A DNA stretch of 64,000 bases from Luteibacter sp. (lineage in GTDB: Bacteria; Pseudomonadota; Gammaproteobacteria; Xanthomonadales; Rhodanobacteraceae): assembly GCF_009912395.1 (NCBI RefSeq), contig NZ_WNDO01000012.1, positions 62,001 through 126,000 of the forward strand, in the 5' to 3' direction. The notes under the pieces were generated by a model, which worked only from the letters and a program-made list of their open reading frames with translations, did no database searches and had not been told where the DNA came from. The translations under genes and the position numbers were made by a program. Positions 1 to 7,768 of this stretch are shown one piece after another. Position 1 is the first letter of the stretch, and each line of letters opens with the position of its first letter.

Positions 1-291
1 GACGCCACCTTGACGCTGCTCGTGCGAATGCTGCGCGGTGCGCGCTGGTACACTCCGCATCGCGAGCATCTCTATCAGTGGCTCGTGAGACGAGGATCGT
101 CACACCGGCGGGTGGCCCTGGGCTACCTGGCATGGAACGTTCTGGTCTGCGTTCCCATCGCATGGATCGCGTTCCGCCTCCCTCAGGCGGCACCCTGGTG
201 CTTCGTGGCAACGTATGTGGTAGGGGCAGCGGTCTGGCGTACTGGCAAGCGATATGGCTTGCGTCGAAGGGAGCGACATGTTTCTCCGTAA
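1..291 (+). CDS. WbpL/WecA-type glycosyltransferase family 4, C-terminal part
   Basis: The reading frame is open from the first base, so only the last 96 or so codons are present and the gene starts outside the window. The visible part (ATLTLLVRMLRGARWYTPHR, then a SSHRRVALGYLAWN stretch and two hydrophobic helices) looks like the C-terminal cytoplasmic loop and final membrane helices of polyprenyl-phosphate HexNAc-1-phosphate transferases of the WecA/WbpL family. These inner-membrane enzymes start O-antigen repeat synthesis by moving a sugar phosphate onto undecaprenyl phosphate. The end overlaps the next gene by 14 bases, which suggests translational coupling with the WbpM-like dehydratase, a classic partner in O-antigen loci. 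Family assignment is from motif memory. The exact sugar cannot be told. Confidence 0.75.
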   Translation, partial: DATLTLLVRMLRGARWYTPHREHLYQWLVRRGSSHRRVALGYLAWNVLVCVPIAWIAFRLPQAAPWCFVATYVVGAAVWRTGKRYGLRRRERHVSP

Positions 292-2176
292 GTTCATCGG
301 CATCATCCATCCTCGTACGGCCGTGGTCGCTCACGACCTGGCCATGGCGGCGCTCGCCTGGTGGATCGCCAAATCCCTGCGCTACGCGCTGATGCCCGAA
401 CTGGCCCCGGTCACCTACCTGCCGATGGAGTTCCCCATCGTGCTGTTGGTGCAGGGCGCCGTCTTCAACTGGACCGGCCTGTACAAGGGCGTCTGGCGCT
501 TCGCGAGCCTGCCCGACCTGTGGAACATCATCCGTGCGACGGTGATCGGTTCCCTGATCATCGGCTTGGCGATGGTCATGTACTCGCGGCTCGATGGCGT
601 GCCGCGCTCGGTGTTGCTGGTCTACCCGGTGGTGCTGGTCGTCCTGCTCGGCCTGCCGCGACTCAGCTATCGCTTCTGGAAGGACAGCCGCATCGACCTG
701 TTCCAGTCGGTGCCAAGCAAGCGCGTGCTGATCGTCGGTGCGGATCGTGCGGGCGATGCGCTGGCGCGCGACCTGCGTCGCGACAGCCGCTACAGCGTGA
801 TCGGCTTCGTCGACGACAACACGGCCCTGCGCGGCGCGCAGATCGGTGGCGTGCCGGTGCTCGGCACCATCGACCAACTGGCTGAGTTGTCGCGTGCCGT
901 GGCCGTGCAGATGCTGCTGATCGCCGTACCGGGCGCGAGCACGGCACAGATGCGCCGCATCGTGTCCTATTGCGAAAGCACGGGCCTGCCGTTCCGCACC
1001 GTTCCCCGCCTCGAGGACGTCGTGGCGGGGCGTGCCCAGTTCAACGAGATCAAGGAAGTCGCCATCGAGGATCTCCTCGGGCGCGACGCCGTGGAGCTGG
1101 ATTGGACCGCCATCCGCGAGAACGTCAGCGGACGTCGTGTGCTGGTCACCGGCGGTGGCGGATCGATCGGTTCGGAACTGTGCCGCCAGGTCGCGCGACT
1201 GGGTGCCCAGTCGCTCACCGTCGTGGAAATGTCCGAATACAACCTCTACCGGATCGGCCAAGAACTGACCTCGGCGTATCCGGAGCTGATCTTCAACGGC
1301 GTGCTGGCGGATGCCCGCGAGGCCGTGGCGATTAATCGCCTGTTCGAGGAAACCCAGCCGCAGATCGTGTTCCACGCTTCGGCCTACAAGCATGTGCCGA
1401 TGTTGCAGGGTCAGTTGCGCGAGGCCTTCCGCAACAACGTGATGGGAACGCGCGTGGTGGCCAGTGCGGCCGTGCGCTGCGGTGTCGAGTCGTTTGTGCT
1501 GATCTCCACCGACAAGGCGGTGAACCCGACCTCCGTCATGGGTGCCTGCAAGCGCATGGCCGAGATCTGGTGCCAGAACCTCGCCGCACACACCTCTACA
1601 CGTTTCATTACCGTCCGCTTCGGTAACGTGCTGGACTCGGCCGGCTCGGTGGTTCCGCTGTTCCGCAGGCAGATCCGCCAGGGCGGTCCGGTGACGATCA
1701 CGCATCCGGAGATTTCGCGCTACTTCATGACGATTCCCGAAGCCTGCCAGCTCATCCTGCAGGCGGCGAGCCTCGGAAAGGGCGGCGAGATCTTCGCGCT
1801 CGACATGGGCGACCCGGTCAAGATCCACGACCTCGCCGAGCAGATGATCCGTCTTGCCGGCAAACGGCCGGGCTCGGATATCCAGATCGTGTATACCGGC
1901 CTGCGTTCCGGCGAAAAATTGTTCGAAGAGCTGTTCCACCCCCTGGAGAACTACAAGAGCACGACCCACGCCAAGATTTTCCAGGCCCAGCACCGACAGG
2001 TGTCCTGGGAGCTGCTGCAAACCCAGCTGGCCCGGGCCGAAGAGGCCGTGGCGCAGTTCGATGAAGAAACCCTGCGCCGCTGCGTGTCGCAACTGCTGCC
2101 GTCCTTTCGCTGGACCGAGTCGCAGACCGACAACGTCGTGCCGCTACGACGCAACGAGAACGGAGACAACGCATGA
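278..2176 (+). CDS. WbpM/CapD-type nucleotide-sugar 4,6-dehydratase, membrane bound
   Basis: This 632-residue inner-membrane enzyme probably converts UDP-GlcNAc to a 4-keto-6-deoxy sugar for surface polysaccharide. About four membrane helices fill residues 15-135. A first Rossmann-like segment (RVLIVGADRAGDALARDL) lies near residue 150 and a second, catalytic one (RVLVTGGGGSIGSEL) near 290. The active-site stretch STDKAVNPTSVMGACKRMAE has Met in place of the usual Tyr of the YxxxK motif, which is typical of the WbpM/PglF/CapD subgroup. I chose ATG 278 because GAAGGGA sits just upstream and the protein then begins MFLRKF. The in-frame start 24 bases earlier has no such site. The gene overlaps galU by ATGA. 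The neighbouring lipid-linked transferase and GalU support a role in O-antigen or exopolysaccharide. Confidence 0.88.
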   Translation: MFLRKFIGIIHPRTAVVAHDLAMAALAWWIAKSLRYALMPELAPVTYLPMEFPIVLLVQGAVFNWTGLYKGVWRFASLPDLWNIIRATVIGSLIIGLAMVMYSRLDGVPRSVLLVYPVVLVVLLGLPRLSYRFWKDSRIDLFQSVPSKRVLIVGADRAGDALARDLRRDSRYSVIGFVDDNTALRGAQIGGVPVLGTIDQLAELSRAVAVQMLLIAVPGASTAQMRRIVSYCESTGLPFRTVPRLEDVVAGRAQFNEIKEVAIEDLLGRDAVELDWTAIRENVSGRRVLVTGGGGSIGSELCRQVARLGAQSLTVVEMSEYNLYRIGQELTSAYPELIFNGVLADAREAVAINRLFEETQPQIVFHASAYKHVPMLQGQLREAFRNNVMGTRVVASAAVRCGVESFVLISTDKAVNPTSVMGACKRMAEIWCQNLAAHTSTRFITVRFGNVLDSAGSVVPLFRRQIRQGGPVTITHPEISRYFMTIPEACQLILQAASLGKGGEIFALDMGDPVKIHDLAEQMIRLAGKRPGSDIQIVYTGLRSGEKLFEELFHPLENYKSTTHAKIFQAQHRQVSWELLQTQLARAEEAVAQFDEETLRRCVSQLLPSFRWTESQTDNVVPLRRNENGDNA

Positions 2177-3048
2177 CCCAACCCCTGCGCACGGTCGTAT
2201 TTCCGGTGGCTGGCCTCGGTACGCGATTCTTGCCCGCGACCAAGGTGGTAGCCAAGGAAATGCTCCCGGTACTCGACCGCCCGCTGATCCAGTACGCCGT
2301 GGACGAGGCCGTCGATGCCGGTGCCGACACGCTGGTGTTCGTCACCAACCGCTACAAGCACGCGATCGCCGACTACTTCGACAAGGCCTACGAACTCGAG
2401 GCCAAGCTGGCGGAGAAGCACAAGGAAGAACTGCTCAAGATCCTCCGCGACATCCTGCCGAGCCACGTGCGCTGCATCTTCGTCACCCAGCCCGAAGCCC
2501 TTGGCCTCGGCGACGCGGTGCGCCGTGCCTCGTCGGTGGTGCAGGGCGAGCGCTTCGGCGTGATGCTGCCGGACGACCTGATCTGGAACAAAGGCAAGGG
2601 CGCGCTGCGCCAGATGGCCGAAGCCGCCGCCGCTCATGGCGCTGGCGTGATCGCCGTCGAGGAAGTGCCGGAGAAGGACACCGACAAGTACGGCATCGTC
2701 GACGCCACCCAGAAGCTGGACGACCGCTCGTCGGTCATCAAGCACATGGTCGAGAAGCCCAAGCCGGCCGATGCGCCGTCGAATCTCGCCGTGGTCGGTC
2801 GCTACGTGCTGCCCACCGCGATCTTCGACTATCTGGAGAAGACCACGCCGGGTGCGGGCGGCGAGATCCAGCTGACCGACGCCATCGAAAACCTGCTCAA
2901 GGACGGCGGCAAGGTGCTCGCCTACCGTTTCGAGGGCACGCGTTTCGACTGCGGCAACAAGGCGGGACTGGTCCGCGCCACCATGGCGATGGCCCTGGAA
3001 GACCCCAAGCTGGCGCCGATCGTGCGCGAGTTCGCCAACAAGGCCTGA
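2173..3048 (+). CDS. galU: UTP-glucose-1-phosphate uridylyltransferase
   Basis: GalU makes UDP-glucose from UTP and glucose-1-phosphate in the cytoplasm, feeding surface polysaccharide and LPS core synthesis. The 291-residue length is normal for the family. The N-terminus FPVAGLGTRFLPATKVVAKEM carries the nucleotide-binding GxGTRxLPxTK signature. VEKPKPADAPSN and the late RFDCGNKAG stretch are also GalU-typical. The start ATG overlaps the dehydratase stop (ATGA), so the two are likely co-translated. A strong intrinsic terminator 33 bases after the stop closes the operon. Confidence 0.96.
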   Translation: MTQPLRTVVFPVAGLGTRFLPATKVVAKEMLPVLDRPLIQYAVDEAVDAGADTLVFVTNRYKHAIADYFDKAYELEAKLAEKHKEELLKILRDILPSHVRCIFVTQPEALGLGDAVRRASSVVQGERFGVMLPDDLIWNKGKGALRQMAEAAAAHGAGVIAVEEVPEKDTDKYGIVDATQKLDDRSSVIKHMVEKPKPADAPSNLAVVGRYVLPTAIFDYLEKTTPGAGGEIQLTDAIENLLKDGGKVLAYRFEGTRFDCGNKAGLVRATMAMALEDPKLAPIVREFANKA

Positions 3049-3080
3049 CGCGGTCGACATCGTCGCGAAAGCGTCCATTC

Positions 3081-3113
3081 GGAAGGCCCGCATCTTGCGG
3101 GCCTTCCGTTTTT
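3081..3113 (+). terminator. Intrinsic terminator after galU
   Basis: A perfect 12-bp stem (GGAAGGCCCGCA pairing with TGCGGGCCTTCC) has a 3-base loop and is followed by GTTTTT. It lies 32 bases after the galU stop and ends the polysaccharide operon. Confidence 0.93.
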
Positions 3114-3141
3114 GCGGACGGGTTCTCCGAAAAAACGGACC

Positions 3142-3156
3142 CGTAACACAGTTACG
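3142..3156. promoter_or_regulatory. Small perfect palindrome upstream of the DUF2628 gene
   Basis: CGTAAC-ACA-GTTACG is a perfect 6-bp inverted repeat with a 3-base centre, 39 bases before the start codon of the DUF2628 gene and after the galU terminator. It could be an operator. No regulator is encoded nearby, and the arms are short enough to occur by chance. Confidence 0.3.
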
Positions 3157-3194
3157 TGGGTATGATCCGGGAGTCTTTCACCAGGAGTTTGACC

Positions 3195-3599
3195 ATGGCA
3201 GATGCCGATACGTTCAATAATCCGGGTCTCAATGCGAAGTGGCAGGCCCGTTTCAGCTTCTTCGATCGCTTCGGCGGTCCCAGCTCCCCGGAATACAAGG
3301 CGGAGCTCAAGAAGCTCCCCTTCAAGGAAAAATTGATCGTCAACGCGAATATCTTCGCGTTCTTTTTCGGCCCGATTTACTTCTTCATCCTGGGCTTGTG
3401 GAAGAAGGCGCTGGTGCTGATCGGCCTTGTCATCGCGGTGAGCATCCTCCTGTCGATCGTCGGCGCGCCGGATGCGGTGTACCGCGGCGTGGGCGCGGCG
3501 TTCAGCGTGATCTACATGCTGACGGCGAACTATTCGTATTACCTCAAGCGTGCCAAGGGCCAGGACAACTGGAACCCGTTCGAAGGCATGCGTTTCTGA
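3195..3599 (+). CDS. DUF2628 family small membrane protein
   Basis: This 134-residue protein has the DUF2628 pattern. A short polar N-terminus (NPGLNAKWQARFSFFDRFG) is followed by an amphipathic stretch, then the hallmark FFGPIYFFILGLWKKALVL and a second hydrophobic segment (GLVIAVSILLSIVG). The tail NWNPFEGMRF is polar. It is probably an inner-membrane protein with two to three helices; the family has no established biochemical function. ATG 3195 is chosen because CAGGAG lies 7 bases upstream. A start at 3156 would add 13 residues and lacks a ribosome site. It stands alone between the galU terminator and the convergent amidase gene. Confidence 0.85.
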   Translation: MADADTFNNPGLNAKWQARFSFFDRFGGPSSPEYKAELKKLPFKEKLIVNANIFAFFFGPIYFFILGLWKKALVLIGLVIAVSILLSIVGAPDAVYRGVGAAFSVIYMLTANYSYYLKRAKGQDNWNPFEGMRF

Positions 3600-3660
3600 T
3601 AATTGCTGCAGCGTCGCAGGATTGCCGTCGAGGCGATGCCTGCGACAGCGAAGCCATTTG

Positions 3661-5235
3661 CTACATCGGCAGGGTCGGCAGGAAGGTCGGCCGGCGGAAT
3701 GCGTGAACCTGGCGTTCCAGCCCATAAGCGATCTCGATCAGGGTCGGCTCGCTCCATTTCGTTCCGAAGAACACCACGCCCACGGGCATGCCGTAAGCGA
3801 CGCCCACGGGTAGCGTGATCGACGGATAGCCCGCGATGGCGGCCGGTGCCGAGACGCCGCCGACGGTGGGATCGCCGCTCACCACATGATCGCCAAGGAC
3901 GAGGTCGCTGGTGAATGCCGGCCCCCAACTGGGCGCAAGCAAAGCGTCCAGGTGATCCTTCTTCAGTGCAGCGTCGATACCCTCGGGCCCGGCGAGTCGA
4001 CGATTGGTGTCGCGTTTTTCGATGAATGCGGGGTCGTCGATACTGCCTTTCGCCTGCGCGGCGATAAACAGGTCCTGGCCGAACCACGGCATCTCCTTCG
4101 ACGCCTCCTTGTCATTGAAGGCGATCAGGTCGGCAAGCGTCTTCATCGGCTGGTCGGGGCGCGTGGCCAGATAGGCGGCCATATCGTGTTTCAGGTCGGT
4201 GAGCATCACGTCGATCTCGCGATCGCTCAACTCGTGCAGGTGGGGGATGTCCACCGGATCGACGACGATCGCTCCCTGTGCTTTCAGCACGGCGATGGTC
4301 TTCTCCAATGCGCGATCCGCGTTTGGTTCGATGCCCGCCAATTGCCGTACCACGCCGATGCGTTTGCCGCGAAGACCGTTGGGGTCGAGGTGACGCGTGT
4401 AGTCCGTGACGTGTCGATCGGCTTCCGCGGTTGCTGGATCACGCGGGTCGCTGCCAGCGATGACACCGAGCACGATCGCGGCATCGGTGACATCGCGTGC
4501 GATCGGGCCGGCGGTGTCCTGGGTGGTGGATATGGGGATGATGCCTGCGCGGCTGACGAGGCCTACCGTAGGCTTGATGCCGACAAGACCGTTCATCGAT
4601 GCAGGGCAGATGATGGAGCCATCCGTTTCCGTGCCAATGGACACCGTGGCGAATCCAGCGGCGACGGCTGCCGCCGAGCCCGCGCTTGAGCCGCATGCGT
4701 TGCGATCCAGGATGTACGGATTACGGGTGAGGCCACCACGCGCACTCCATCCGCTGGTGGAATGCGCGGAGCGGATACTTGCCCACTCGCTCAGGTTGGC
4801 CTTGCCCAGGATGATCGCGCCGGCCTTGCGAAGCTTTGCCGTGACCGTCGCGTCGCGTGGCGAGGGTTTTCCGGCGAGGGCCAGCGAACCCGCCGTGGTC
4901 TGCATGCGATCGCCGGTGTCGATATTGTCCTTGAGCACGATGGGAATGCCAGCGAGCGCTGCGTTGGAGCGTGGTTTGCCTGCGATATCCAGTGCATCGG
5001 GGTTTGTCTCGATGATCGAGCGTATCGTCGGGCCGGCACGATCCAGATGCGCGATGCGATCAAGAAAGAATTGCGTGAGATTCCGCGGCGTCAGTTCGCC
5101 CGAGGCAAAGGCCTTGCGCAACGTCGCGATGGAGGCGAAGGCATCGTCCTCACTGGCATCGCGTGCGATCCCTACATTCGCCATACAAGCGAGTGCGAAT
5201 CCCAGCCCAACGGTCTTCATGGAGCGTGCGTGCAT
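3661..5235 (-). CDS. Exported amidase-signature hydrolase, peptide-amidase-like
   Basis: This 524-residue amidase-signature enzyme hydrolyses a C-N amide bond with a Ser-cisSer-Lys triad. A signal peptide is visible (residues 1-24, ending near NVGIA). The catalytic Lys is in IVLKDNIDTG, the cis-Ser in ACGSSAGSAAAV, and the nucleophile Ser in TETDGSIICPASMNG. TETDGSI in place of the common DTGGSI, together with LVGIKPTVGLVSR, is what I remember from the secreted peptide amidase of Stenotrophomonas. C-terminal peptide deamidation is therefore a plausible activity, but the substrate is inferred only. The start at 5235 is supported by TTGGGGA upstream. The gene is divergent from the cytochrome pair. 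Confidence 0.85.
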   Translation of the reverse strand: MHARSMKTVGLGFALACMANVGIARDASEDDAFASIATLRKAFASGELTPRNLTQFFLDRIAHLDRAGPTIRSIIETNPDALDIAGKPRSNAALAGIPIVLKDNIDTGDRMQTTAGSLALAGKPSPRDATVTAKLRKAGAIILGKANLSEWASIRSAHSTSGWSARGGLTRNPYILDRNACGSSAGSAAAVAAGFATVSIGTETDGSIICPASMNGLVGIKPTVGLVSRAGIIPISTTQDTAGPIARDVTDAAIVLGVIAGSDPRDPATAEADRHVTDYTRHLDPNGLRGKRIGVVRQLAGIEPNADRALEKTIAVLKAQGAIVVDPVDIPHLHELSDREIDVMLTDLKHDMAAYLATRPDQPMKTLADLIAFNDKEASKEMPWFGQDLFIAAQAKGSIDDPAFIEKRDTNRRLAGPEGIDAALKKDHLDALLAPSWGPAFTSDLVLGDHVVSGDPTVGGVSAPAAIAGYPSITLPVGVAYGMPVGVVFFGTKWSEPTLIEIAYGLERQVHAFRRPTFLPTLPM

Positions 5236-5356
5236 GGCGTTTCCCCAAGATGGTGTGCAACAGGCGACCGCCGACGCGGCCCATGGCTATACTGCCCTGA
5301 CGCCACGTCCGTGCGCGAGTGGACGGACGCCCAAGGTATCGCCCAGGGAGAGCCAC

Positions 5357-6058
5357 ATGCGATCGATCCGCCGTTGGTTGGCCGTGATGGCCATCCTGTC
5401 CTGTATCGGTTCCGCCACGGCCACGGATGCCTCCGTGCCGGACACGCTGGTCCAGCGCATCGCCGCGTGCACCAGTTGCCATGGCGAACATGGCGAGGGT
5501 GGCGACAACGGATTCAATCCGCGACTCGCCGGCAAGCCGGCGGCCTATCTCGCGCGACAGATGCAGGACTTCCAGCGAGGGTTGCGGCATTACCCGCTGA
5601 TGGAACACCAGGTGATGAACCTCAGCGAGCCGTACATGCGCGAGATCGCCGAGTACTTCGCCGCACAAGAGGTGCCTTATGCGACGCATCCCGCACCGTC
5701 CGTGACGGCGGAAGCCAAGGCCCGAGGCGAGCGTCTGGCGACGCAGGGCGATCCGGCACGGGGTATACCTGCCTGCATGGCCTGTCACGGCCCGCAGCTC
5801 ACGGGTGTCCAGCCCGATATTCCCGGTCTGGTCGGACTGCCTTACGACTACCTCAGCGCGCAGCTAGGTTCATGGCGCACGAACACACGCCATACCGTGG
5901 AACCCGACTGCATGGCGACCATCGTCAGTCGGTTGACCGACGCGGACATCAGCGCAATTTCCGCATGGCTGGCGACACGCCCCGTGCCTGCCGACGCACA
6001 CGCCGCGCCTGCGGGTAGCGTGACGCCTCCGCTTCGTTGCGGCGTGCTGGGAGGCTGA
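5357..6058 (+). CDS. Diheme cytochrome c (c4-like), periplasmic
   Basis: This 233-residue exported protein has a Sec signal peptide (residues 1-23) and two c-type heme sites: CTSCH at residues 38-42 and CMACH near residue 140. Each is followed by a class-I cytochrome fold segment (NPRLAGKPAAYLARQMQDF; PDIPGLVGLPYDYLSAQL), the two-domain layout of cytochrome c4. It probably passes electrons between periplasmic donors and a terminal oxidase. ATG 5357 follows AGGGAGAG. A much longer open frame upstream runs across the divergent amidase gene and is not coding. The triheme cytochrome gene begins 4 bases after the stop, so the two form an operon. Confidence 0.9.
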   Translation: MRSIRRWLAVMAILSCIGSATATDASVPDTLVQRIAACTSCHGEHGEGGDNGFNPRLAGKPAAYLARQMQDFQRGLRHYPLMEHQVMNLSEPYMREIAEYFAAQEVPYATHPAPSVTAEAKARGERLATQGDPARGIPACMACHGPQLTGVQPDIPGLVGLPYDYLSAQLGSWRTNTRHTVEPDCMATIVSRLTDADISAISAWLATRPVPADAHAAPAGSVTPPLRCGVLGG

Positions 6059-6062
6059 AGCG

Positions 6063-7277
6063 ATGCGAATGATGAAAGCCTTCCTGTTCGCATGCCTGGG
6101 CATCACAACCATCGCGCACGCGGACGATATCGTCGAGCGAGGTCGTTACCTTGCCACGGCGGGCGATTGTGCGTCCTGCCATACCGCGCGCAACGGCAAG
6201 CCGTTCGCGGGCGGTCGTGTGATCGCCACACCCTTCGGCCCCATCCCAGCGCCCAACCTCACCCCTGATGCGGAGACGGGCATCGGCGGATGGAGCGCCG
6301 ACGATTTCTTCCACGCATTGCACGAAGGCAAGGGGCGCGATGGCACCTCGTTGTATCCGGCGTTTCCGTTCACCTCCTACACCAAGGTGACACGCGCGGA
6401 CTGCGATGCAATCTTCGCGTGGTTGAAGACTTTGCCCGCGGTTCGCCAACCGGCACTGCCGGACACCTTGCGCTTTCCCTATCGCATGCGCTGGCTCATG
6501 GGACCCTGGCGTACGATTTTCTTCGATGCCGGTGAGTACGTCGCGGACGCGTCGCGACCGGCATCGTGGAATCGCGGTGCCTACCTCGTGCAGGGGCTGG
6601 GTCATTGCAACGAATGCCATGCGCGCCGAAACAGCTTCGGCGCACCCGTGACGGAGCCTTTCCTCGCCGGGGGCATTATCCCGGTGCAAAACTGGTACGC
6701 CCCCGACCTGTCGATGGGTGTGAATGGTGGCCTTGCCGGTTGGAGCGAGGCGGACGTGGTCACGTTGCTCAAGACCGGGCGTTCGTCGCGCGGCACGGCG
6801 CTCGGTCCGATGGCGGACGTGGTCATGAAAAGCACCCGTCACCTGACCGACGATGACCTGGCCGCCATCGCGACCTACCTGAAGTCGTTGCCGGACCCGG
6901 AGCCGCGCAAGCCGGGTGAATCCATCGCCGGCGCGAAGGATCTGGTCGCCAACGGACGCGGCACCTATGAGCGCCAGTGTGCCGCCTGCCACGGTGACGA
7001 TGGGCGAGGGAAGGGTGATGCCTATCCTCCGCTGGATCGCAATCCGACGGTCACGGATCCGACCGGCATCAACGTCATCCGTGCGGTGCTTTCGGGCGGG
7101 TTCTCTCCCGCGACGGAAGGCAACCCGCGCCCCTATTCGATGCCGCCGTTCTCGCAGCGACTCGATGACGACGAGGTGGCCGGGGTGGTCAGCTATATCC
7201 GCCAGGCCTGGTCGAACAAGGCCTCGGCGGTGTCGCCCGGCGATGTGCGTGCCTACCGCTCGGTGCCGGGGGAATGA
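6063..7277 (+). CDS. Triheme cytochrome c, membrane-dehydrogenase subunit type
   Basis: This 404-residue exported protein has a signal peptide (residues 1-20) and three CxxCH heme sites: CASCH near residue 37, CNECH near 182 and CAACH near 309. The spacing and segments such as GPIPAPNLTPDAETGIGGWS and PVQNWYAPDLS match the cytochrome subunit of membrane-bound alcohol, gluconate or sorbose dehydrogenases, which relays electrons from a periplasmic flavo- or quinoprotein to ubiquinone. No such dehydrogenase lies in the window: the only upstream gene on this strand is the diheme cytochrome. The electron donor is therefore encoded elsewhere, or the pair serves another reductase. The 3' end overlaps the convergent glycosylase gene by 25 bases. 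Confidence 0.9.
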   Translation: MRMMKAFLFACLGITTIAHADDIVERGRYLATAGDCASCHTARNGKPFAGGRVIATPFGPIPAPNLTPDAETGIGGWSADDFFHALHEGKGRDGTSLYPAFPFTSYTKVTRADCDAIFAWLKTLPAVRQPALPDTLRFPYRMRWLMGPWRTIFFDAGEYVADASRPASWNRGAYLVQGLGHCNECHARRNSFGAPVTEPFLAGGIIPVQNWYAPDLSMGVNGGLAGWSEADVVTLLKTGRSSRGTALGPMADVVMKSTRHLTDDDLAAIATYLKSLPDPEPRKPGESIAGAKDLVANGRGTYERQCAACHGDDGRGKGDAYPPLDRNPTVTDPTGINVIRAVLSGGFSPATEGNPRPYSMPPFSQRLDDDEVAGVVSYIRQAWSNKASAVSPGDVRAYRSVPGE

Positions 7278-7768
7278 GCGAGCACGGCATCCGCGAGGGC
7301 CTGCCACATCGCGATGTTCCACGAGCGTCGCGCCTGGCCCGAGGGTGAGGGCAGCACGAACAGGCGTGTGCCCTCCCATGTGATGTCCTGCCACCCGTAA
7401 TCGGCTGCCGCTCCTAGTGCGGAGCGACCGGCGTGCTTGCTGGTGAAGGCCAGGATACCGGGGCGGAAGCGCTCGATCTTTTCGCGCAGGCCGGCCACGT
7501 CAAAGGCACCGACGGGCAATTCGTTGTCGTTACCGAAGTGGTGTTTCGACAGGTCGGTCAATCCGAAGCCGAGGCTGGGAGCCAGCGGGAACTCGGCGGG
7601 CGCGAGCAGGCGCGGGGTGAGGCCCGTGCCGTGCAGCGTACGCCAGAACATGTTGCCCGGATGCGCGTAGTACGCCCCCTCGCGTGCGGAGCGGGTGCCC
7701 GCCGCGGTGCCGCAGAACACCACGGCGAGGCCTGGGGCGAGCACATCCGGAAGGATGGCGTCAGTCAC
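7253..7768 (-). CDS. Mug/TDG-family mismatch-specific DNA glycosylase
   Basis: A protein of about 171 residues of the uracil-DNA glycosylase superfamily (Mug/TDG branch), expected to excise U or T from G-mismatches or damaged bases. Motif 1 reads VVFCGTAAG and the C-terminal intercalation motif reads LPSPSGQAR, both in family positions. Escherichia coli Mug has GINPG with a catalytic Asn in motif 1; here that position is Ala, so chemistry or substrate may differ. The GTG start at 7768 overlaps the upstream glycosyltransferase stop by 8 bases. An in-frame ATG at 7840 would add 24 low-complexity residues inside that gene. The start remains uncertain, the family fairly sure. Confidence 0.8.
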   Translation of the reverse strand: MTDAILPDVLAPGLAVVFCGTAAGTRSAREGAYYAHPGNMFWRTLHGTGLTPRLLAPAEFPLAPSLGFGLTDLSKHHFGNDNELPVGAFDVAGLREKIERFRPGILAFTSKHAGRSALGAAADYGWQDITWEGTRLFVLPSPSGQARRSWNIAMWQALADAVLAHSPGTER

